64,000 nucleotides of DNA from an uncultured Spirochaetaceae bacterium (GTDB lineage: Bacteria; Spirochaetota; Spirochaetia; Sphaerochaetales; Sphaerochaetaceae): contig CALXYM010000006.1 in assembly GCA_944392965.1 (NCBI GenBank), positions 17,871 to 81,870 of the forward strand, given 5' to 3'. The notes beneath the pieces are model-generated. The model made no database searches. It was not told the DNA's origin and saw only the letters and a list, made by a program, of their open reading frames with translations. This document shows positions 46,330 through 54,265 of this stretch, in pieces (position 1 is the first letter of the stretch; each line of letters starts with the position of its first letter). The translations under genes were made by a program, and so were the position numbers.

Positions 46330-47433
46330 TTATCCTCTTATTACCTCGCTTATTGAGTTTTTCTCATCCATTATGATGATATCTGCCTTCTTTCCTACTT
46401 CTATTCTTCCCGTGTCGTCAAGGGAGTATACTCTTGCGGCATTTGCAGATGTCATTTTCATTGCATTATCTCTTGTAAAACCCCATTCCAAGAGGTTTGT
46501 GTATGCCTTATACATCGTGAGGGAAGAGCCTTGTATGAGATCCTCCCTTCCTTTTGTAACCCATAATCCGTCTTTTAGCACCACAGGCACTCCATTCGCG
46601 AGGAAAGGCTCCCTCTCCTGTTCCGTGGGTGTTAATGAATCTGTAATCGCGATGACGTTGTCAGGACCTTTTACTTTCACGGTGAGTTTTACAACCTCAG
46701 GATGTACGTGTAATCCATCTGCTATTATCTCTGTCGTCATCTCATCAAGCATGAAAACTCCTCCGACCGTTCCCGGTTCCCTATGATGAAGGCCTTTCAT
46801 CGCATTGAACAGGTGCGTTGCATGCCTGATTCCTAGTTCTGCACCCCTTTTGATGTCACTGAAGGTGGCATCCGTATGCCCCGCAAGAAGGATGACCCCC
46901 ATTTTTCTTGCTTCTTCTGCGACATCTTCCATCCCTTTTAATTCGGGGGCGACGGTCATGGCTTTTACAAGACCGGGAGCTAGTTTTACCAGATGTAGGA
47001 ATAGTTCTGCATCCGGATCCTTTCTTCCCTCGGGGTTCTGTGCTCCGATTCTCTTAGGACTGATGAATGGACCTTCAATGTGTATTCCCCTTATCTTTGC
47101 CCCTTTTTCGTTTCCACTTGCTTCTCTTACGGCTATGATGTCCCTTTCCATCTTCTCAAGTGTATCCGTATAGATGGTAGGGAAGAAGGATGTGACGCCA
47201 TAGTCGATGAGGCGTTCACTCATTCTCAAGATGGAATCGGCAGATCCATCATCCGTGCCGGCACCGGAGAAACCATGGATATGGGTATCTATGAATCCAG
47301 GAATGGCGAAAAGATTGGATTTTTCATTCCTGCATTCTATCTTCCCGATGATTCCATTTTCGATTGTTATGTCAGCATTTCTTATTCCGTCGTGCGTCAG
47401 TATGTTGACGCCTTTTAAAATTTTTTCACTCAT
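46330..47433 (-). CDS. nagA: N-acetylglucosamine-6-phosphate deacetylase
   Basis: A 367-aa amidohydrolase that opens amino sugar use. IPGFIDTHIHGFSGAGTDDG holds the HxH, HIEGPFISPKRIGAQNPE the metal glutamate, LAGHTDATFSDIKRGAELGIRHATHLFNAM the histidines, and AITDSLTPT the catalytic aspartate. The -10 box TATACT (47440-47445, minus) ends six bases before the ATG. It heads the run with pepD and the amidotransferase. Confidence 0.95.
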   Translation of the reverse strand: MSEKILKGVNILTHDGIRNADITIENGIIGKIECRNEKSNLFAIPGFIDTHIHGFSGAGTDDGSADSILRMSERLIDYGVTSFFPTIYTDTLEKMERDIIAVREASGNEKGAKIRGIHIEGPFISPKRIGAQNPEGRKDPDAELFLHLVKLAPGLVKAMTVAPELKGMEDVAEEARKMGVILLAGHTDATFSDIKRGAELGIRHATHLFNAMKGLHHREPGTVGGVFMLDEMTTEIIADGLHVHPEVVKLTVKVKGPDNVIAITDSLTPTEQEREPFLANGVPVVLKDGLWVTKGREDLIQGSSLTMYKAYTNLLEWGFTRDNAMKMTSANAARVYSLDDTGRIEVGKKADIIIMDEKNSISEVIRG

Positions 47434-47467
47434 AGCGAAAGTATAACATAAAAGAGATGAAATAACG

Positions 47468-47496
47468 TCGATAATATCCTCTTTTTAGTTTAGAAT
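47468..47496 (+). promoter_or_regulatory. dagK promoter (leaderless type)
   Basis: TCGATA (47468-47473), 17 bases and TAGAAT (47491-47496), six bases before the ATG. It faces the nagA promoter across ~20 bases. Confidence 0.5.
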
Positions 47497-47502
47497 ATCC
47501 CT

Positions 47503-48417
47503 ATGGCGGAATATCTGTTAATCATCAATCCTAATTCCTCTAAAGGAAAGGGGCAAAAGAAGGCTGAGAGGATAAGAGAACTGTTTTTACAAAGTGGAAA
47601 GGATGTCGATATAGCTTATACAGAAAGGGAAGGCCATGCGGAGACTCTTGCCTTCTCAGGTGCAAAGAAAGGATATTCTGCAATAATCGCCTGCGGTGGA
47701 GATGGTTCTGTCAATGAGGTGATAAACGGTATCATGAAGAGCGGTAGGCAAGTGAAGATGGGTATCATTCCGATAGGAAGAGGTAATGATATTGCATGGA
47801 ATTATGATATCAAGGGAAAAGTCGAGGATTCCGTGAAAAAAATAATTAAGGGGGAGGGAAAGAGGGTTGATGTAGGCCTTGTGAAAGGAGGACGTTATCC
47901 GGATGGCAGATATTTCCTTAATGGAAACGGCTATGGCTTTGAACCTCTTGTAACGTTTCTTGCCATGGAGTTTAAGAGGGTGAACGGTATCATCAGCTAT
48001 GTTCTCGCGTTCATCCGCATAATGATTAATCCCCCTAAGCCCTATGATGTCGTGATAAGAACGGAAGAGGGGATGCATCACGTACAGACGCAGCAGATAT
48101 CGGTAAGCATCGGTAGAAGGATGGGGTCTACGTTCATGCTTGCCCCAAATGCCATAGTTGATGACGGTTATTTCGACCTGATGTTCACCATCCATCCTTT
48201 CACGCGTCTTAGCCTGATTTCTGCCGTTCTCCGTTTTCTCCGGGGAACCCATTTAAAGGATAAGAAAGACTTCGAGGGATACCGGACGAAGAGCGTTGAG
48301 ATCGAGTGTTCAACGGAGTGTGTCTCAAGTCATGTGGATGGGGAGATCGTGAGTTATGGGGATGGAAAAGTTTTCTCCGTCACCATGATAGAAAAGGGTG
48401 TTTTCATCTTCTGCTGA
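47503..48417 (+). CDS. Diacylglycerol kinase-family lipid kinase
   Basis: A 304-aa soluble lipid kinase of the DagK/YegS type. The N terminus LLIINPNSSKGKGQKKAERI, IACGGDGSVNEVINGIM and MGIIPIGRGNDIAWNYDI form the nucleotide-binding region. A C-terminal beta-sandwich follows. It likely phosphorylates diacylglycerol or a related lipid. The start lies six bases after a -10 box. Confidence 0.88.
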   Translation: MAEYLLIINPNSSKGKGQKKAERIRELFLQSGKDVDIAYTEREGHAETLAFSGAKKGYSAIIACGGDGSVNEVINGIMKSGRQVKMGIIPIGRGNDIAWNYDIKGKVEDSVKKIIKGEGKRVDVGLVKGGRYPDGRYFLNGNGYGFEPLVTFLAMEFKRVNGIISYVLAFIRIMINPPKPYDVVIRTEEGMHHVQTQQISVSIGRRMGSTFMLAPNAIVDDGYFDLMFTIHPFTRLSLISAVLRFLRGTHLKDKKDFEGYRTKSVEIECSTECVSSHVDGEIVSYGDGKVFSVTMIEKGVFIFC

Positions 48418-48714
48418 TCTTTTATGTTTTTTTTTCGTAAGATGTGGAAAAATCTGTTGAAAATGAGTATATTGTCATGGATATCCTGAGGGGTAGATGG
48501 ATGGTTACCATGTTCTTTTTGTGTGATGTATTTGCTGCTTCTTCGAGATGATGTCAATATCAAAAAAATTAAGTTAATTCGTTTAATTCTTTGTTATAAA
48601 ACGAAAAGACGATTAAAAAATTTGTTTGACTTTCAACCATTTATGAATTATTCTATATAATGAGTTATAAGGTCAAAATTTGGTAGTTTTTCATTAAATA
48701 TAAGGAAGAAATAA
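48418..48714 (+). promoter_or_regulatory. Intergenic region with promoter for the glycosidase-like gene
   Basis: 297 bases without a gene. TTGACT (48627-48632) with TATTCT (48650-48655) at a 17-base spacing is the best promoter. The ribosome site AAGGAAG precedes the GTG at 48715. A lone TGTGGAAAA near 48444 resembles a DnaA box. I see nothing else. Confidence 0.45.
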
Positions 48715-50127
48715 GTGGTTAAAGATTTTGTGCCAAGAATACATTTCTACGATCAGGATTTCGTCGACATGTACGACAGAACCTGGGTGTGGATAGATGA
48801 GCTCTGGAAGACAAAGGAAGATAACTCAGCCTTTGAGGAAGGATTCTATACGCATGAGTCGAGTTCCACGATCAAACTTTTTGATGTAATGCTTTCCTCG
48901 CTCTTTCTTGTGTACAGCAACCAGACCTATAGTCCGTATTCCATGGTTGATTTCTTCTACTCAAGACAGAAGGAAGACGGTTCTATTGCTTCCATGTATG
49001 ATATCAACACGTTGGAACCTGTCTATACAGAAGACAATCCGTTGGGGCTTACTCTTCCTCTTTTCCCTTATGTGGAGTTCGTTTTCTACCATAAGATCGG
49101 AAATAAGAAGAGACTTAAGGATGTCGTTCCTTACATCGAGAAGTATTTCGAGTGGCTCAAGGCTAACTTCCAGTGTCCAAACGGGCTTTACAGTGTCCCT
49201 TATTCTGCGACGGAGATGCATGATTTAGAGAGGGAAGGGGCAAAGTATACCGTTGATTTCAATTCAATGGTAGCCCTTGCGGCCTTGTATATGGCTAATA
49301 TCGGGGACATTTTGAATGATAAGGAGCTTGCATTCCGCTATAAGAGGATCTATTTCTCGTTGAAAACGAGGATCAACGGGATGATGTGGGACAGTGAGAG
49401 CCGTTTCTATTATGATCTCGATGAGAATGAGAACATGATTAAGAATCCTCATATCGGAGGTTTCTATACCATGCTTGCAGAGATTCCGAATGATGAGTAC
49501 GCATCTTTCCTGATTGAAGATTTGAAGGATGATGAGAAGTTCGGAACAGACAATCCGTTCCCGACCGTTCCTAAGTCAAGCAAATACTTTGATGAGAAGG
49601 GTGACGGCTACAGGTGTGGAGTCGTTCCTTTCTGTACGTATATCGTCATAAGGGGACTTATGAACTACAATTCGTTCATCTTCGCCCGTGAGTGTGCTAT
49701 CAGGCATATGTATTACATCCTCGATACTCTTCATCCGGACCAGGAGGTGATGGGAGACACTTATGAGGTATACAGGCCGTCGGGAGAGGGTGCTGCCATA
49801 AGCGGGGAGAACAGGAAACGCTATCTTCCGATGCTCGGTCTTGTAACGATTACCCTTATCATCGAGAACATCGTCGGTCTTGACATCTCTCTTCCAAGGA
49901 AGACCGTATACTGGACGATGCAGGCTCTTGAAGAAATGGGTATTGAAAAGCTGTCCCTCAAAAAGAATAACATAACGATACTCTCAAACAAGAATGCCAG
50001 AGGATGGGAGATAAGGCTTGAGAGTGAGAAGCTCTATTACTTTACCATCCATATTCTGGATGAGGATAAGAAGAAGACCCTTCCAATACCAAGTGGAAAG
50101 TGTTCGATGCTTATTGATAAACTCTGA
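48715..50127 (+). CDS. GH63/GH37-like (alpha/alpha)6-barrel glycoside hydrolase
   Basis: A 470-aa cytoplasmic protein with repeating helical-barrel character and the shape of trehalase/mannosylglycerate hydrolase-like enzymes: HESSSTIKLFDVMLSSLFLVYSNQ, FFYSRQKEDGSIASMYD, then EREGAKYTVDFNSMVALAALYMANIGD, WDSESRFYYDLDENEN, and GDTYEVYRPSGEGA. Acidic residues fit catalysis, but I cannot name the substrate. The GTG start has AAGGAAG upstream, and a strong terminator follows. Confidence 0.7.
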   Translation: MVKDFVPRIHFYDQDFVDMYDRTWVWIDELWKTKEDNSAFEEGFYTHESSSTIKLFDVMLSSLFLVYSNQTYSPYSMVDFFYSRQKEDGSIASMYDINTLEPVYTEDNPLGLTLPLFPYVEFVFYHKIGNKKRLKDVVPYIEKYFEWLKANFQCPNGLYSVPYSATEMHDLEREGAKYTVDFNSMVALAALYMANIGDILNDKELAFRYKRIYFSLKTRINGMMWDSESRFYYDLDENENMIKNPHIGGFYTMLAEIPNDEYASFLIEDLKDDEKFGTDNPFPTVPKSSKYFDEKGDGYRCGVVPFCTYIVIRGLMNYNSFIFARECAIRHMYYILDTLHPDQEVMGDTYEVYRPSGEGAAISGENRKRYLPMLGLVTITLIIENIVGLDISLPRKTVYWTMQALEEMGIEKLSLKKNNITILSNKNARGWEIRLESEKLYYFTIHILDEDKKKTLPIPSGKCSMLIDKL

Positions 50128-50132
50128 TTTTC

Positions 50133-50162
50133 AGGCCATCGGAGGATGGCCTTATTTTTTTT
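50133..50162 (+). terminator. Terminator between the glycosidase-like gene and the ABC genes
   Basis: AGGCCATC (50133-50140) pairs with GATGGCCT (50145-50152) across a four-base loop, followed by nine T among ten bases. It ends three bases before the next ATG. Confidence 0.85.
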
Positions 50163-50165
50163 GTT

Positions 50166-51683
50166 ATGAAGAAAATTTTTCCAGTACTTTTCCTGTTATT
50201 ACTACTCCTCATCTCCTGCTCGGAGGAAGAAAGAGGAGATGAGAATCTGAATATCGCCATCTCCCAGGATGTCGCATCCCTCGATGTCATGAAGTCCACA
50301 AGCCGGGTCTTAAGAGATATCCTCGTGGGTTCTGTGTATGAGAAGCTCTTCGTTCTTGAGGATGGAGCTGTTAAATGTGAACTTGCCTCCTCTTATGATA
50401 TAAGTGAGGATGGACGGCATCTGTCCATCAAGATAAGAGATGATGTGATGATGCATGATGGCTCGGTGATGGACAGCCATGATGTCGCAGCTTCCCTGAA
50501 CAGATATCTCTCCTCCTATGAGGCTGCGTCTGAAATGGTTGGTGCTGCAAGGTTCTCTGAGACGGAGGATGGTGTTGAGATATTCAGTGAAAGGCCTCTT
50601 TATCTTCTTGTTTATCTGATGGCATCAAGCCCTCAGAGCGCAGTTATCGCATCTGCCGAGTCCTTGAAGGAGAATGAATATGGACTTATCACTGAGATTG
50701 TGGGAACGGGACCTTACATGTTCTCCTCTTTCAATCCGGGAGTTGATGTATGCTTAAAACGTTTTCCTTCCTATTCTGCATATGGGGAGGAAACTGATGG
50801 CTTATGCGGTATTAAGCATGCTTATTTTGATAATATAACATTCAATATAGTCCCTGATGCGACAACTAGGCGTCTAGGTCTTGAGAGAGGGGATTATGAC
50901 TATATAAACGATGTCATGAGTTATGATATCCCATCTTTGTCGGAGAATGAGGAGATTACCCTTTTGGGTGGTGAAGAAAGCGGTGCGATTGCGCTTGTGT
51001 TCAATAAGAAAAGTCCTCTCTCCTCGTCTCTTTCCTTCCGAAAAGCGGTTGCCTCAGCTCTGGATTATGATGGTCTGATGAAAGCATGCTATGGAGATTA
51101 TGGGTACAGTATTCATACGGATTACATGGAAAAAGAACAGCAGCTTTTCTCCCTTTCCGGGGATCCTTATCTTGAAAGGGATCTGAAGAAGGCAGAAGAA
51201 TACCTGGCTGAAAGCGGTTATGAGGGACAGCCGTTCAGGATTCTCACTTCCAATCTTTCCAATATGGACAGGATAGCCGTTGCGGCCGAGAGCATGCTGA
51301 GAGAAGTGGGAATAAATGTTGAGATAATCGTTCAGGACTGGGTCGGTTTCCTTGACAGCCGTAACAATTCCCAATCCTATGACATGTTCATCTCTGCATT
51401 CTCATCTGTCTGCCTTCCAACGATGAAACTCTATCTCTCATCAACTTATCCGGGATGGTATGAGAGCGATGTGAAAGACGAACTGCTCGCATCCATTTCC
51501 AGTGCAAAAAGTATCGAGGAGGCATCTGAGCTGTGGAAGGATGCCCAAGTCTATTTCTGGAATGATCTACCTGTCATTGTTCCCGGACACTATAGCACTA
51601 TAAACGCATCTTCGGCTACAATTACCGGTATCATAATAGAGGACGGTAACCATTTCTGGAATGCGGAGAGAAAGGTCAAATAA
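50166..51683 (+). CDS. Peptide/nickel-type ABC substrate-binding lipoprotein
   Basis: A 505-aa family 5 binding protein with lipoprotein signal MKKIFPVLFLLLLLLISC (Cys18). The family features are SYDISEDGRHLSIKIRDDVMMHDGSVMDSHDVAASLNRYL and GPYMFSSFNPG. It captures peptides or similar ligands. The ATG comes right after the terminator T-run with no ribosome site. TATTTT (50153-50158) seven bases upstream suggests a leaderless start that overlaps the terminator. Confidence 0.88.
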   Translation: MKKIFPVLFLLLLLLISCSEEERGDENLNIAISQDVASLDVMKSTSRVLRDILVGSVYEKLFVLEDGAVKCELASSYDISEDGRHLSIKIRDDVMMHDGSVMDSHDVAASLNRYLSSYEAASEMVGAARFSETEDGVEIFSERPLYLLVYLMASSPQSAVIASAESLKENEYGLITEIVGTGPYMFSSFNPGVDVCLKRFPSYSAYGEETDGLCGIKHAYFDNITFNIVPDATTRRLGLERGDYDYINDVMSYDIPSLSENEEITLLGGEESGAIALVFNKKSPLSSSLSFRKAVASALDYDGLMKACYGDYGYSIHTDYMEKEQQLFSLSGDPYLERDLKKAEEYLAESGYEGQPFRILTSNLSNMDRIAVAAESMLREVGINVEIIVQDWVGFLDSRNNSQSYDMFISAFSSVCLPTMKLYLSSTYPGWYESDVKDELLASISSAKSIEEASELWKDAQVYFWNDLPVIVPGHYSTINASSATITGIIIEDGNHFWNAERKVK

Positions 51684-52614
51684 AATAACAAGACAAATAA
51701 TATTGATTCTGCTTTCTCTCCTTCTTGTTTCTTTTGCGGTATTCACCCTTTCCACGTTCTCATCCGGGGACATCTCCTTGTACGTTCTCGGAGAGACGGC
51801 AAACAGTGCCAGGCATGAGGAACTTGTATCTGCTCTGGGCAATGATAGGCCGTTTCTCATACGCTATCTTGAGTTTCTCAAGAACTTCTTCACTTTAAAT
51901 TGGGGAAATAATATCCAGGGCTATCCCATTCGAAATCTCATATTCTCACGCTCTGTTGTGACTTTGGAGATAATGGTTATAACTCTTTTAATCTCCATAT
52001 TGCTTTCTCTCATCATCTCTGCACTCTCTGTCAGGAAGGAGAAGGGAGTTATCGATCACTTATCCGACTTTTTCCTTCTCATCATATTCTCTCTTCCTTC
52101 TTTCAGCCTTGCCATAATACTGATGCTCGTATTCTCCATTTACATCCCGGTTTTTCCGACAAGTGGATTTGTTTCGTTGACCAGTTCGATTATCGGCAAT
52201 CTCAGGACTGTTTTCCTTCCTTCCCTGTCTCTTGCCCTGATGCATACCGCACTTTATATCCGAGTCCTGAAGAAGAGTTTGAAGAGGGAGATGAGAAAGG
52301 ACTACATAACCGGATCCCGTTCCAGAGGAAAGAGGGAGGGGCTCATCATTCTAACTGATGCCCTTCCTCCCGCATCCCTTTCCCTGATAGCCCTTTCTTC
52401 CCAGTCGGCTGCGTCCCTGATTGCCGGTTCTGCAGTTACTGAGACTGTGTTCTCCATTCCTGGTCTGGGAAGTCTCATCGTCTCTGCGTCATTGCAGAGG
52501 GATACTGCGACCACGACTATCATAATAATGCTTATTTCGCTGGCTGTTGCCATGATATCAATCATCTCAAGGCTTTTGATGTTCCTTATTAATCCGAAGG
52601 CGAAGGAGGAGTGA
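51661..52614 (+). CDS. ABC importer permease (DppB/OppB family)
   Basis: A 317-aa permease with about six membrane segments. The BPD signature region appears as KDYITGSRSRGKREGLIILTDALPPASLSLIAL and SAVTETVFSIPGLGSLIVSASLQRDTATT. It is shifted by 23 bases into the end of the binding-protein gene. It pairs with the next permease. Confidence 0.9.
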   Translation: MRRERSNKITRQIILILLSLLLVSFAVFTLSTFSSGDISLYVLGETANSARHEELVSALGNDRPFLIRYLEFLKNFFTLNWGNNIQGYPIRNLIFSRSVVTLEIMVITLLISILLSLIISALSVRKEKGVIDHLSDFFLLIIFSLPSFSLAIILMLVFSIYIPVFPTSGFVSLTSSIIGNLRTVFLPSLSLALMHTALYIRVLKKSLKREMRKDYITGSRSRGKREGLIILTDALPPASLSLIALSSQSAASLIAGSAVTETVFSIPGLGSLIVSASLQRDTATTTIIIMLISLAVAMISIISRLLMFLINPKAKEE

Positions 52615-53390
52615 TGAAACGTAGCTTTTACCTTGGCCTGATCCTTTTTTTACTCCTGGTCATAGTATTCATCCTCAATGCAGGCTTCTCCTCCGTTGAC
52701 ATGTCGAATACCCTTGCGCCTTTTTCCCTTGATCATCCCCTTGGAACGGATACATACGGCAGGGATCTGCTGGCACGGCTCTCTCTTGGAGCCCTGATAT
52801 CATTATCATTGTCGTTTGTAATCACTGTGATATCCACATTCCTGGGAGTTCTTCTTTCCTTCCTGCTTTCCTCCCGTGGTCCCATCTCAGGTTTTTCATG
52901 GGTTCTTTCAGATGCGCTCAAGAGCCTCAGTTCGATAATCCTCGCTCTTTTCCTCTCTTCAATCTTCTCCTCCGGTTTTATAATCCTTATTGTTTCGATA
53001 AGTCTTGCACAGATTCCTAATATCGCACGCACCGCGTATTCCCGGCTTATCGTTGTAAGGAATGAGGAGTTCGTACTTTATGCGAGATCAGAGGGAATGG
53101 GGGAGGTAGAGATTGCCCTGCGTCATATAGTTCCACATGTGATGCCGGAGGTGCTCTCTCAGAGTCTGAGCATCTTCTCCTCATCCATTCTTACAGAATC
53201 CTCCCTCTCTTTTCTAGGAGCGGGTATTCCGATTCTCTATCCCTCAATCGGCTCAATACTCTCGGAAGGGCGTCTTGTAATGCTTACTCATCCCTCCCTG
53301 GTCCTTATCCCCGTCTCTGTTCTTTTTCTTATATCCCTTTCTGTGCATCTGATGCATCAGGGATCAGATTTTGATTCTAGATTTCAATGA
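52611..53390 (+). CDS. ABC importer permease (DppC/OppC family)
   Basis: A 259-aa permease with the usual LDHPLGTDTYGRDLLARLSLGA motif and YARSEGMGEVEIALRHIVPHVMPEVLSQ coupling region, then FLGAGIPILYPSIGSILSEGR. It overlaps the previous gene by four bases and its end overlaps recR by 27 bases tail to tail. No ATPase genes follow, so the importer must share ATPases encoded elsewhere. Confidence 0.92.
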   Translation: MMKRSFYLGLILFLLLVIVFILNAGFSSVDMSNTLAPFSLDHPLGTDTYGRDLLARLSLGALISLSLSFVITVISTFLGVLLSFLLSSRGPISGFSWVLSDALKSLSSIILALFLSSIFSSGFIILIVSISLAQIPNIARTAYSRLIVVRNEEFVLYARSEGMGEVEIALRHIVPHVMPEVLSQSLSIFSSSILTESSLSFLGAGIPILYPSIGSILSEGRLVMLTHPSLVLIPVSVLFLISLSVHLMHQGSDFDSRFQ

Positions 53391-53951
53391 TCTCATGAGC
53401 GTCGTCTTATCCGCATAACCAAGATCTCCTCCGATGGGAAGCCCTGATGCCAGACGTGTCACTGAGATATCCTTACCTTCCAGGAGCCGTTTTATATAGA
53501 TGGCGGTGGTATCCCCCTCCTCTGTAGGGTTCGTCGCTATTATGACCTCTTTGAAGTTTCCTTCCTCTATCCTTTCTATGAGCTCCTTTATCCTGAGCTT
53601 ATCCGGACCGATCCCATTTAACGGATTGATTGCTCCTCCTAGTACGTGGAAAAGCCCGTTATATATTCCTGCCTGGTTTATGGTTACCGTATCCTGGCTC
53701 TCCTCAACCACCATCAGCTGTGATCGGTCTCGTTTTGGTGATGTACAGTATTCGCAGATATCCTCTTCCGTATAGCTGCCACAGATAGGGCAGGGGTGTA
53801 TCTTCTCCTGTATGCTCATGATCCTCTCCCCAAGGGCTTTATTGAAGGATGGATCTGTTTTGAGCAGATGATAGCTCAGCCTTAATGCCGATTTCTCTCC
53901 CATACCAGGCAGCTTCTTTATAAGTCGGGCCAGGTCTTCTATTGCGTTCAA
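53364..53951 (-). CDS. recR: Recombination protein RecR
   Basis: A 195-aa recombination mediator. N-terminal HhH (LIKKLPGMGEKSALRLSYHLLK), a C4 zinc motif CPICGSYTEEDICEYCTSPKRD, and TOPRIM (VVEESQDTVTINQAGIYNGLFHVLGG ... ATNPTEEGDTTAIYIKRLL). It overlaps ybaB by four bases and follows it in the dnaX-ybaB-recR order common to bacteria. Confidence 0.97.
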   Translation of the reverse strand: MNAIEDLARLIKKLPGMGEKSALRLSYHLLKTDPSFNKALGERIMSIQEKIHPCPICGSYTEEDICEYCTSPKRDRSQLMVVEESQDTVTINQAGIYNGLFHVLGGAINPLNGIGPDKLRIKELIERIEEGNFKEVIIATNPTEEGDTTAIYIKRLLEGKDISVTRLASGLPIGGDLGYADKTTLMRSLKSRIKI

Positions 53952-54265
53952 TTCCTTACTCCTGCAAGGCCACTGTTCTGTACTTCTCTTATCATCATCT
54001 CTTCTGTGATCTTTCTTATCTTCTGTGCAGCATCGTTGAATGCGCTCTGGATAAGGACCTCCATGGTGTCCTTCTCACTCTTTTCTATGATGACTGGATT
54101 TATCGTGAATTTCTGTACTTGGTATTCCCCGTTTAATACTACGGTTACCAGTCCTGCTCCAGAGGATCCCTCGGCGGTGATCTTAGAAATCTCCTCCTTC
54201 ATCCCCTTCATCTTGCTCTCTAAATTCCCCAGCTGCTTCATCATTTCGAACGGGTTTATGTTCAT
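53948..54265 (-). CDS. YbaB/EbfC nucleoid-associated protein
   Basis: A 105-aa protein, MNINPFEMMKQLGNLESKMKGMKEEI followed by EGSSGAGLVTVVLNGEYQVQKFTINP. It forms DNA-binding dimers. The start has an AGGAG site and matches the family N terminus, but it lies 83 bases inside dnaX. The spirochaete homologue EbfC was described in Borrelia. Confidence 0.94.
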   Translation of the reverse strand: MNINPFEMMKQLGNLESKMKGMKEEISKITAEGSSGAGLVTVVLNGEYQVQKFTINPVIIEKSEKDTMEVLIQSAFNDAAQKIRKITEEMMIREVQNSGLAGVRN

